In this document: one piece after another, positions 24,960-31,038 of the stretch
Layout of the letters: each line of letters begins with the position of its first letter
Position numbering within the stretch: position 1 is the stretch's first letter
From: a virus
Virus record (IMG/VR): IMGVR_UViG_3300025141_000014
Location: 1-31,735 of that record
Strand: one strand, 5' to 3'
Length of the DNA: 31,735 bases
Notes under the pieces: model-generated
The model's database searches: none
What the model was told of the DNA's origin: nothing
The model's input: only the letters and a program-made list of their open reading frames with translations
Program-made: the position numbers and the translations under genes

Positions 24960-25220
24960 ATGGAGAATAAAAAAATCTACTGCGGAAGCGGTAAAAAAAG
25001 AAGTGAAAACTGGATTACTGCAACAATTAATTTAGCTAAATTTAAAGACCACGTCCAAGAATATGGAGGACATAAGTTTTTAAAATTGAATATTAACTTA
25101 TTAGATGAAGCTGATACGTTTGGTAAAGATGTACATATAAGTATAAACCAGTATAAACCTGAAGTAAAAGAAGTTAAAGAAGTTAAAGAAGTTAAATCAG
25201 AAGACGATTTACCGTTTTGA
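24960..25220 (+). CDS. ssb: single-stranded DNA-binding protein
   Basis: 86 aa from the ATG with the strong AAACAAACA context (MENKKIYCGSGKKR). A frame open to ATG 24852 could add 36 residues (MKEKIMQYKF...), but I judge the shorter form likelier. The body is beta-rich (NWITATINLAKF, HKFLKLNINLLDE, DVHISINQY), as in small OB-fold SSBs. A repeated VKE linker follows, and the end is SEDDLPF, the acidic tip that binds replication and repair partners in SSB proteins. It protects ssDNA made by the nuclease upstream and at the replication fork. Confidence 0.75.
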   Translation: MENKKIYCGSGKKRSENWITATINLAKFKDHVQEYGGHKFLKLNINLLDEADTFGKDVHISINQYKPEVKEVKEVKEVKSEDDLPF

Positions 25221-25459
25221 AAGCTAAGATTATTAAAGCCCTCTTAATTGAGGGCACTTCTATTAAAAAAATAGGAAAGATAATGAAAATGAAGCGAAAA
25301 GACGTAAATAATATAATCTTTGAAGTATGGGAAACTGAAAAAATAGTAGAAGATAATAAGATTTATAGCAGCTCAGAAGACTATTTATTAAATGGAGATA
25401 AAACAACTTACAAGGATTTAAGTCCTTCAGAAAAGAAAATATATAATAATTTAAAATAA
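25217..25459 (+). CDS. small HTH-like protein
   Basis: 80 aa starting at TTG in a TTGA overlap with the SSB stop. Residues about 8-40 form a probable helix-turn-helix: LIEGTSIKKIGKIMKMKRKD followed by NNIIFEVWE. The C-terminal half is charged and contains YKDLSPSEKKIYNN, reminiscent of a short tail that binds another protein. It may be a regulator of the operon. A hairpin GCCCTC-TTAATT-GAGGGC lies within its codons 8-13. No exact family is recognised. Confidence 0.6.
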   Translation: MKAKIIKALLIEGTSIKKIGKIMKMKRKDVNNIIFEVWETEKIVEDNKIYSSSEDYLLNGDKTTYKDLSPSEKKIYNNLK

Positions 25460-25464
25460 ACAAA

Positions 25465-26595
25465 ATGAAAAAAATAAAATTAATAATAAAAGAAAAATTA
25501 AAAGATTTGAATTTTGATGAAAAAGTGAATTTTACAAATGAATTAAAATTTTTTTTACACGAAAACAGCCCTTTTAAAAATGAGCCTGTAGATTTTGTAA
25601 AATGGGTAAAAAGTGATGAAATAGTAGCAAACGATTATAATCCAAATAAAGTAGCCCCTCCAGAAATGGAACTTTTGGAAGTTTCTATAATGAATGATGG
25701 CTATACGCAACCTATAGTTACTTGGAATAATTTTGAAAAAGATAAAATTGAGGTTATTGATGGATTTCATAGAAATAGAGTTGGTAAAGAATCTAAAATT
25801 ATTAACAAAAGAATAAAAGGTTATTTACCTGTTGTAAATATAAGAAAAGAACAGTCAAGCAAAAATGACAGAATAGCTTCAACAATAAGACATAATAGAG
25901 CAAGAGGTAAACATCAAGTTGATGCAATGAGCGAAATAGTAATAGAATTAAAAAACAGGAATTGGAGTAATAAAAGAATATCTAAACAATTAGGAATGGA
26001 TGAAGAAGAAGTTTTAAGACTATGTCAAGTTTCAGGATTAGAGCATTTATTTTCTGATAAAGATTTTAATAGAGCGTGGATTTCAGAAGAATCAAACGAA
26101 AATTATATCCCTACTCACGATAAATTATTGCCTTTAGAAATTGCTCAATATCGTGCTGGAAACACAAATGACCCTAATAGAATTTTTCATACATTTGATA
26201 AGTGGGAGTGCTATCCGTCTGGTTTTTATGAAAACTCTATTAAAGATAAAAGTCACGAAGAATGTGAGGCAATTTTTATAGATGTATTAACTAATAAAGT
26301 AAGATTTGCTAATGCTTTAAATGGAGTAATATCTAATTGGAAATATTCTTGTGAACATTATTTAACTAATGTAAGTATGAATAGAATAGCGTGGTTAGGA
26401 CAAGCGTCTGTTTGTTATGACAGTGGCGTTCCTTCAAAATATTCAGGTGCTTGGTTTAAAATAGATGAAAAGGAAAGGAAAATAGCTAATGAAATAGCTT
26501 TAAAGTATCTAAATATATGGCTGTTAAATAACAAAATGCCAGAAGTTGAAATGAATAGCGCTTTAAATATTGGAAAACAAATAGAATTATATTAA
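25465..26595 (+). CDS. ibrB: ParB/Srx-like protein, IbrB-type
   Basis: 376 aa. Residues about 50-130 form a ParB/sulfiredoxin-like fold: DEIVANDYNPNKV, then ELLEVSIMNDGYTQPIVTW and IDGFHRNRVGKE (G100, H102, R103), where the ParB GxHR-type motif lies. RHNRARGKH (142-150) and a helix-turn-helix (about 166-190, SNKRISKQLGMDEEEVLRLC) follow. The remainder is a long, Trp/Cys-containing C-terminal part. The gene precedes an IbrA-type gene by 2 nt, the arrangement of ibrB-ibrA pairs. ParB-like enzymes of this kind bind NTPs and may act on DNA. The biological job here is not known. Confidence 0.75.
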   Translation: MKKIKLIIKEKLKDLNFDEKVNFTNELKFFLHENSPFKNEPVDFVKWVKSDEIVANDYNPNKVAPPEMELLEVSIMNDGYTQPIVTWNNFEKDKIEVIDGFHRNRVGKESKIINKRIKGYLPVVNIRKEQSSKNDRIASTIRHNRARGKHQVDAMSEIVIELKNRNWSNKRISKQLGMDEEEVLRLCQVSGLEHLFSDKDFNRAWISEESNENYIPTHDKLLPLEIAQYRAGNTNDPNRIFHTFDKWECYPSGFYENSIKDKSHEECEAIFIDVLTNKVRFANALNGVISNWKYSCEHYLTNVSMNRIAWLGQASVCYDSGVPSKYSGAWFKIDEKERKIANEIALKYLNIWLLNNKMPEVEMNSALNIGKQIELY

Positions 26596-26597
26596 TT

Positions 26598-27806
26598 ATG
26601 AGTAAAAAAAGAGAATTAAATATATCAGTTTTGGACGCTTCAAGAAGTAGAATTAGTAGAATTTTTGATGACTTTGAGAGAATTTATATAAGTTTTAGCG
26701 GTGGTAAAGATTCAACTGTTATGACGCATTTAGTTTTAGATGAAGCGAAAAAAAGAAATAAAAAAGTAGGTTTATTAATTATTGATTTAGAAGCGCAATA
26801 TAATTCAACAATTGAACATATAGAAGAAATAATTGAAATGTATTCAGAGCAAATAGAATTACACTGGTTTTGTGGCGAATTGCTTTTGAGAAATGCAGTA
26901 TCTGATTTTGAGCCTAAATGGATTTGTTGGGATGAAAGTAAGAAAGATTTATGGGTAAGAAATAAACCTAAATTAGCTAGTGATTTATCTCAATATGATT
27001 TTTATGTTCCTAAAATGGAATTTGAAGAATTGATGGTTATATTTGGAGAATGGTATTCTCAAGAAAAAAAATGTGCTGCTTTTATAGGTATTCGTTCTGA
27101 TGAAAGTTTACATAGATATAGAGCAATAACATCTGAAAAAAAGGGATTAATTCATAAAAATTATAAATGGACTACTAAATTAAATAAAAATTTATATAAT
27201 GTTTATCCTATTTATGATTGGAGAACAGAAGATATTTGGATTTTTCATTTAAAAAACAATCATTTACCTCATAATAAAGTATATGATTTAATGACTAAGG
27301 CTGGGGTTAAATTTGGAGACCAAAGACTTTGCCAACCTTATGGAGATGACCAGAAAAAAGGATTATGGCTTTATCATATTTTAGAACCAATGACTTGGTA
27401 TAAATTAATAAATAGAGTAAGCGGTGTTAATTCTGGTGCTTTATATGTTAAAGAACGTGGTAGTATTAATGGAAATACTTTTATTGATAAGCCTAAAAAT
27501 CATACTTGGCAAAGTTATACGAATTTTTTATTAAAATCTTTACCTAAAAAAACTCAAAATAATTATAAGCAAAGATTTGAAAAATTTATAGCTGGATGGC
27601 TTCAAAGAGGTTATAAAACTATACCAGATGAAGCCCCTCATATATTAGAGGTTAAATGTTGGGCTCCTTCTTGGAAACGTATGACAAGATGTATATTAAG
27701 AAATGATTATTATTGTAAAGGTCTTGGACAAACGCAACCTAAATCAGAAGCCTATGAAAAATATAAATCCATAAAACTTAAAAGAAAAATTGAAGCAGAA
27801 CTTTAA
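26598..27806 (+). CDS. ibrA: PAPS-reductase-like PP-loop protein, IbrA-type (DUF3440)
   Basis: 402 aa. The PP-loop SFSGGKDSTVM (residues 32-42; SGGKDS 34-39) binds ATP and activates sulfur-transfer or adenylyl chemistry, as in PAPS reductases and DndC. GIRSDESLHRYRAI (164-177) and YPIYDWRTEDIW (203-214) are the downstream family blocks. A C-terminal DUF3440-like region (about 300-402, with GWLQRGYKTIPDEAPH, then CWAPSWKRM) completes the IbrA layout. It is paired with the ParB-like gene. IbrAB were described as regulators in E. coli; phage copies may alter DNA or host state. Which applies is inference. Confidence 0.82.
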   Translation: MSKKRELNISVLDASRSRISRIFDDFERIYISFSGGKDSTVMTHLVLDEAKKRNKKVGLLIIDLEAQYNSTIEHIEEIIEMYSEQIELHWFCGELLLRNAVSDFEPKWICWDESKKDLWVRNKPKLASDLSQYDFYVPKMEFEELMVIFGEWYSQEKKCAAFIGIRSDESLHRYRAITSEKKGLIHKNYKWTTKLNKNLYNVYPIYDWRTEDIWIFHLKNNHLPHNKVYDLMTKAGVKFGDQRLCQPYGDDQKKGLWLYHILEPMTWYKLINRVSGVNSGALYVKERGSINGNTFIDKPKNHTWQSYTNFLLKSLPKKTQNNYKQRFEKFIAGWLQRGYKTIPDEAPHILEVKCWAPSWKRMTRCILRNDYYCKGLGQTQPKSEAYEKYKSIKLKRKIEAEL

Positions 27807-27832
27807 ATATATAATAACTAAAACTAAATAAA

Positions 27833-27997
27833 ATGAATAGAGAAATAATAAACACCAGAATAGAAATGCTAAAGGAAGAAATGAGACTTTTGAAATTAAA
27901 TAAATATAAAAATGGTTTAACTGTAGGTTATCAAATGAGCCAAGCAATAAAAGAATATATTGATAAACACGATTTAAAAGACTTAAAAACAAAATAA
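27833..27997 (+). CDS. small helical protein
   Basis: 54 aa: MNREIINTRIEMLKEEMRLL, then KNGLTVGYQMSQAIKEYIDK, ending LKDLKTK. It is entirely charged helix and loop. It follows the IbrA-type gene by 26 nt with an AATAAAATG start and precedes the RHH-like gene. No family is recognised; a coiled-coil partner or small regulator is possible. Confidence 0.6.
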   Translation: MNREIINTRIEMLKEEMRLLKLNKYKNGLTVGYQMSQAIKEYIDKHDLKDLKTK

Positions 27998-28008
27998 AAT
28001 AAAACAAA

Positions 28009-28326
28009 ATGAAAACAACAGAAAAAAAAATAAAATTAATATCATTTAGAACTACTAAAAAAATAAACGATTTAATAGAAGCTAATACAGAAAATAAATC
28101 GAATTTAATAAATTACGCTTTATTTATGTTATTTTATTGTAAGCCTACATTTACAATACAAGAAATAGTAGAAGGCGAAAAATATGATTATTACTCTTAT
28201 GAAGATTATTTAGAGAATAATTTAGGAGGTAATATTGATTTAGAAGAGTGTATTAATTCTTTAGGTATGTGTTCGGAATGGAGGGGAGAGAAACAAGTAT
28301 TAAATTCACACTTTAAACACGCATAA
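28009..28326 (+). CDS. ribbon-helix-helix-like small protein
   Basis: 105 aa. Residues about 8-42 (IKLISFRTTKKINDLIEANT, then KSNLINYALFMLFY) fit a ribbon-helix-helix: a short strand followed by two helices. The second part is acidic and ends GMCSEWRGEKQVLNSH. RHH proteins are usually dimeric repressors; here it might regulate the early operon. The start has the shared AAACAAAATGAAAACAAC context. A hairpin follows the stop. Confidence 0.6.
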   Translation: MKTTEKKIKLISFRTTKKINDLIEANTENKSNLINYALFMLFYCKPTFTIQEIVEGEKYDYYSYEDYLENNLGGNIDLEECINSLGMCSEWRGEKQVLNSHFKHA

Positions 28327-28330
28327 AAAA

Positions 28331-28367
28331 AAGCCCTCTAATGTCAGCAAAACAATATAAAGGGCTT
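28331..28367 (+). terminator. possible terminator or attenuator hairpin
   Basis: AAGCCCT (28331-28337) and AGGGCTT (28361-28367) are perfect inverted arms with a 23-nt loop, four bases after the RHH-like stop. The following bases are AATTAATTAA, not a T run, so a classical Rho-independent terminator is doubtful. The same left arm can instead pair with GAGGGCTTTT at 28553-28562, giving two alternative structures. Confidence 0.4.
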
Positions 28368-28434
28368 AATTAATTAAAAAGTTATGTCAAAAATAGACAA
28401 TTAAAACAATTAAAACAAGAAAAAAAGCTATTAA

Positions 28435-28458
28435 TTAAAAAAAAGTATTATATTTGCA
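28435..28458 (+). promoter_or_regulatory. promoter-like element with TATATTTG -7 box
   Basis: TTAAAAAAAA, GTAT, then TATATTTGCA (box TATATTTG at 28449-28456). It has the same length, order and largely the same bases as the block at 197-220. No protein gene starts just downstream; instead a structured stretch of about 110 nt follows. Transcription would start near 28459-28464. Confidence 0.6.
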
Positions 28459-28459
28459 G

Positions 28460-28570
28460 TGCAAACACAAATCAAAGAAGCAAGATAATGATTAACATAT
28501 TAGCCCAATACAACGAATTATAGGATACTTGCTCCTGTTTGCAAATTTGTTTGAGGGCTTTTCTTTTTTT
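28460..28570 (+). ncRNA. structured small RNA candidate with T-rich end
   Basis: A promoter-like box just upstream, nested complementarity and a T-rich end point to a discrete transcript. TGCAAACA (28460-28467) pairs with TGTTTGCA (28536-28543). AGCAAG (28479-28484) pairs with CTTGCT (28528-28533). ATAAT (28485-28489) pairs with ATTAT (28517-28521). GAGGGCTTTTCTTTTTTT (28553-28570) follows. Two tiny frames exist inside: a GTG frame of nine codons (28459-28488), coupled by TAATG to MINILAQYNEL (28488-28523). A leader-peptide attenuator is therefore the alternative. It fits no tRNA or RNA family that I recognise. Confidence 0.5.
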
Positions 28571-28577
28571 ATAAATT

Positions 28578-28781
28578 ATGAATTATAAATTAATTTTTTA
28601 CGATTGTGTAGATTCTGAAGCAGAATTACAATTATTTTTAAATAATAAAAACAAAATATTTATCAGTATAGATAATAAAGACGGTTATTATGGACATTTA
28701 CAATTAGACAAAGAAACAGCTATAAAACTTCAAGAAGTTCTAGCAGATGAAATAAAGTTAATGGAGGTCGAAGATGTATAA
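28578..28781 (+). CDS. small hypothetical protein upstream of the initiator
   Basis: 67 aa, acidic, with beta strands (YKLIFYDCVDSEAELQLFLN, KIFISIDNKDGYYGHLQLD) followed by a helix (ETAIKLQEVLADEIKLM). It overlaps the initiator gene by 8 nt and may be translationally coupled to it. It lies directly behind the non-coding locus. No family is recognised. Confidence 0.65.
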   Translation: MNYKLIFYDCVDSEAELQLFLNNKNKIFISIDNKDGYYGHLQLDKETAIKLQEVLADEIKLMEVEDV

Positions 28782-29397
28782 AGTAAATATTTTTGAAATG
28801 AATAAACAATGGTGGGAATTTACTCTTTCTAATCCTGATAAAGTTAGGCCTATACATACAGCAATTTATTTTAGAGCAATAGAACAATGTAATATTTTAG
28901 GTTGGCAAAAGAAGTTCGGACTACCTACTTATATGACAATGCAGTATATTGGTATAAGTAGTCATAAATCCTATTTTAAAGCATTTAACGAATTAATTAA
29001 ATGGGGTTTTATTAAACTAATAAAGAAGTCAGTAAATCATCATAATGCTAATATAGTTAGTTTAGTCTTTTTAACCTTACTAGATACCTCACTAAGTAAC
29101 AAAGTAGATACCTCACTAGATACCTTACTAGGGGACATCAAGGTACCTTACTTAGGTCACTATAATAAAACTATTAATACTAATAAAACTAATAAAACTA
29201 ATAAAGAGGAAATTTTAAAAATGACTGGCAAAAGCATTGAAGAAGTTTTGCAATCAGATTTTAGTATTGAAGATAAACATAAAATACTTACTATTAGAAT
29301 GATGAGGGTTAGTAATTATAATCTTAATGATAAAGAAAAATATAAAAGTTGTTTAAATACTGTAAAAAAAAGATACTTAAATACTAACTTACTTTAA
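28774..29397 (+). CDS. replication initiator, DnaD/O-like
   Basis: 207 aa. Residues about 8-100 (FEMNKQWWEFTLSNPDKV, AIYFRAIEQCNILGW, MQYIGISSHKSYFKAFNELI, WGFIKLIKK) form a winged-helix domain like those of phage initiators and DnaD-type proteins that bind origin DNA and load helicase. Residues 101-120 are made of xDTS repeats encoded by the iteron-like DNA. They are followed by an Asn/Thr/Lys linker and a helical C-terminal domain (about 145-205). It is followed by a DnaB/RecA-like ATPase. Lambda O has the same design. Confidence 0.7.
   Translation: MYKVNIFEMNKQWWEFTLSNPDKVRPIHTAIYFRAIEQCNILGWQKKFGLPTYMTMQYIGISSHKSYFKAFNELIKWGFIKLIKKSVNHHNANIVSLVFLTLLDTSLSNKVDTSLDTLLGDIKVPYLGHYNKTINTNKTNKTNKEEILKMTGKSIEEVLQSDFSIEDKHKILTIRMMRVSNYNLNDKEKYKSCLNTVKKRYLNTNLL
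29073..29154 (+). other. iteron-like repeats, candidate replication origin
   Basis: The decamer TACCT(C/T)ACTA occurs at 29085-29094, 29109-29118 and 29121-29130. Close variants lie at 29073-29082 (AACCTTACTA) and 29144-29154 (TACCTTACTTA). Steps are 12, 24, 12 and 23 bases. The array lies inside the initiator gene, between its DNA-binding and C-terminal parts, and an AT-only stretch follows. Iterons inside the initiator gene, then an AT-rich unwinding region, is the lambda-ori arrangement. Confidence 0.65.
29179..29205 (+). repeat. three tandem ACTAATAAA units in an AT-rich block
   Basis: ACTAATAAA is repeated exactly three times (29179-29187, 29188-29196, 29197-29205), encoding T-N-K repeats in the initiator linker. 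The surrounding 29161-29205 has almost no G or C. Directly downstream of the iteron-like array, it is a good candidate for the duplex-unwinding part of an origin. Replication slippage is another explanation for the perfect tandem copies. Confidence 0.75.
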
Positions 29398-29512
29398 TTA
29401 AATACAACATATTAGCCTTTTATATAGGCAAATCGTTTGATTTAAGACACTTATACAATAAAATGATATATACACATAGAAAAAATATTAAAACTCGTTA
29501 AAACGCTTTAAA

Positions 29513-30460
29513 ATGATACTAGAAAAAGGTTATGGACAAGAATATTTATTTGACTTTCACGAGGGTAAGATTAAAAACGGTTTAGGAATAGGAACAAATC
29601 TAGATACAAACTTAGTATTTAAAAAAGGACAGTTTGTAATGATTAATGGACTTGACAACGTAGGGAAAACAGCTTGGATACTTTGGTATTATTTAGTTCT
29701 ATCTTTAAAATACGATTTAAAGTTTTGTATTTGGAGTGGAGAAAATAGACCAGGACAACAAAAAAGAGACTTAATTCAAATGCTTACAGGAATGCAATTT
29801 AAAAACATTTTTAAAGGAGATATAATAAAACTATTAAACAGAATAGATAATAATTTTATGTTTATAAATAATGCTTTACTTTACAATCATAAAGACTTAC
29901 TGAAGATATTTAAAAACTCTGGAGCTGATGCGTGTTTAATCGACCCTTTCACAGGATTAAACCACGATAGACGAATAAGTCAATTTGAGCGTAATTATCA
30001 AATGTGTAACGATATAAGAGAACACTGCAACAAAACTGGACAAACTATTTATATAAATTCGCACCCTCAAACTGAAGCAGCTAGAAGGGTTTATCCTCTA
30101 GATAACGAACTTGCTGGACACGTACAGCCCCCTAAAAAATCAGACACAGAAGGCGGACAAGTTTTTGCCAATAGATGCGATGACTTCATTACGATACATA
30201 GATTAGTTTCACATCCTGAGCAGTGGACTAAAACACAAATACACGTTAGGAAAATTAAGGATACGGAGACAGGCGGAACTCCTACTTATTACGACCAGCC
30301 TATTTTATTTGACTACAATAGAGGTTTAGGCTTTATAAGCGATAAAGATGCCTTAGAAGGCTTAAGAATAGCTTGTAAGAATGATTTAGATGAATTAATG
30401 AAAGACCAAAAAGCACCAGATAATTATTATGATACAGAAAAAAAAGAAGAATGGAAATAA
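29513..30460 (+). CDS. DnaB/RecA-like ATPase, probable replicative helicase
   Basis: 315 aa. Walker A is GLDNVGKT (46-53). E77 in WSGENRPG is a candidate catalytic glutamate. Walker B is ACLID (140-144, D144), followed by DPFTGLN. INSHPQTEAARR is the sensor-like segment. This matches the RecA-type core of DnaB-like helicases, but it is shorter than DnaB and lacks a primase-binding N-terminal domain. It lies after the initiator gene and a 115-nt gap. The gap holds a weak GCCT/AGGC hairpin at 29415-29429 and no clear promoter. A recombination ATPase is the alternative. Confidence 0.75.
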   Translation: MILEKGYGQEYLFDFHEGKIKNGLGIGTNLDTNLVFKKGQFVMINGLDNVGKTAWILWYYLVLSLKYDLKFCIWSGENRPGQQKRDLIQMLTGMQFKNIFKGDIIKLLNRIDNNFMFINNALLYNHKDLLKIFKNSGADACLIDPFTGLNHDRRISQFERNYQMCNDIREHCNKTGQTIYINSHPQTEAARRVYPLDNELAGHVQPPKKSDTEGGQVFANRCDDFITIHRLVSHPEQWTKTQIHVRKIKDTETGGTPTYYDQPILFDYNRGLGFISDKDALEGLRIACKNDLDELMKDQKAPDNYYDTEKKEEWK

Positions 30461-30732
30461 TACAACAAATAGACATAAGGAATGAATTTACAATTTTAAT
30501 ACATCAAGCTGTTGAAAGCCTGAAAAATCGTAAAGGAGAAAGTAAAGAAAAAGGACTAGAAGCATTAGATAGAATGAATAATATGATTAATTTAGTTAGA
30601 TATTTAGATGAATTTAATGGAGAACTAATAAACGAAAATAGAGATATAAAGTTGCTTTATTCAAAACAAAAATTAGAAATAATTTCACTAGAAAAACAAG
30701 TTAAGAAACTAATAAGAATAAACGAGTTTTGA
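30451..30732 (+). CDS. coiled-coil protein
   Basis: 93 aa overlapping the helicase gene by 10 nt. Helices AVESLKNRKGESKEKGLEAL and DRMNNMINLVRYLDEF precede a leucine/lysine-rich coiled coil to the end (KLLYSKQKLEIISLEKQVKK). It might be a helicase accessory. The stop overlaps the next TTG start. No family is recognised. Confidence 0.65.
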   Translation: MEIIQQIDIRNEFTILIHQAVESLKNRKGESKEKGLEALDRMNNMINLVRYLDEFNGELINENRDIKLLYSKQKLEIISLEKQVKKLIRINEF

Positions 30733-30875
30733 CTTATATTATAATTATATGCTGTATAATGATATTCGTAATGGGTTTATGTGTTGGTATTATTATAACC
30801 AAAGAAAGAAATTATACATACAGAGAAAAGAAAAAAAAGGTAAAAAAATACTGGCTTTACGAAGATAAAAACTAA
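30729..30875 (+). CDS. small membrane protein
   Basis: 48 aa from a TTG in a TTGA overlap with the previous stop; an ATG ten codons on is the alternative start. The N-terminal 24 residues are a hydrophobic helix with Cys (IIIICCIMIFVMGLCVG). The rest is strongly basic and cytoplasmic (KERNYTYREKKKKVKKYW). By topology it is a single-span inner-membrane protein. The function is unknown. Confidence 0.55.
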   Translation: MTYIIIICCIMIFVMGLCVGIIITKERNYTYREKKKKVKKYWLYEDKN

Positions 30876-30880
30876 AAAAA

Positions 30881-30943
30881 ATGATTACAATTATAGCACT
30901 GTTTATATTAGGAATGTTAATAATTTTAAAATGGATGAAGTAG
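30881..30943 (+). CDS. 20-residue membrane peptide
   Basis: ATG five bases after the previous stop, in an A-rich context. The product MITIIALFILGMLIILKWMK is a single hydrophobic helix with two Lys at the end. A second frame starts inside it at 30931. It could be a real micro-protein of the membrane or only a coupling device. Expression is not proven by the sequence. Confidence 0.35.
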   Translation: MITIIALFILGMLIILKWMK

Positions 30944-31038
30944 TTATAATATTTTTATTAATTTTATTAAGATATGAAAAAGAAATTAAAGAAAAAATCT
31001 ATAAGCAAATTAAAAAAAGAATTAGATGCTGTATTTAG
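30931..31038 (+). CDS. 35-residue membrane peptide, low confidence
   Basis: ATG inside the preceding mini-gene; the frame overlaps the NinG start at 30974. Hydrophobic VVIIFLLILLRY is followed by a basic amphipathic helix (EKEIKEKIYKQIKKRIR) and CC. The second half reads the NinG start in another frame, so its Lys richness may be by-product. It is listed because it fills the 30-nt gap and repeats the membrane-plus-basic pattern of its neighbours. Confidence 0.25.
   Translation: MDEVVIIFLLILLRYEKEIKEKIYKQIKKRIRCCI

Noticed and set aside
25161-25196. Regulatory tandem repeat GAAGTTAAA
   Set aside because: Four 9-nt units encode the VKE linker of the SSB protein; a simple coding repeat explains it.
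28460-28543. tRNA gene
   Set aside because: The outer 8-bp stem looked like an acceptor, but there is no T-loop GTTCRA, no anticodon arm of normal size and the distances are wrong.
29415-29429. Terminator hairpin after the initiator gene
   Set aside because: Only a 4-bp stem (GCCT/AGGC) and no T run follows.
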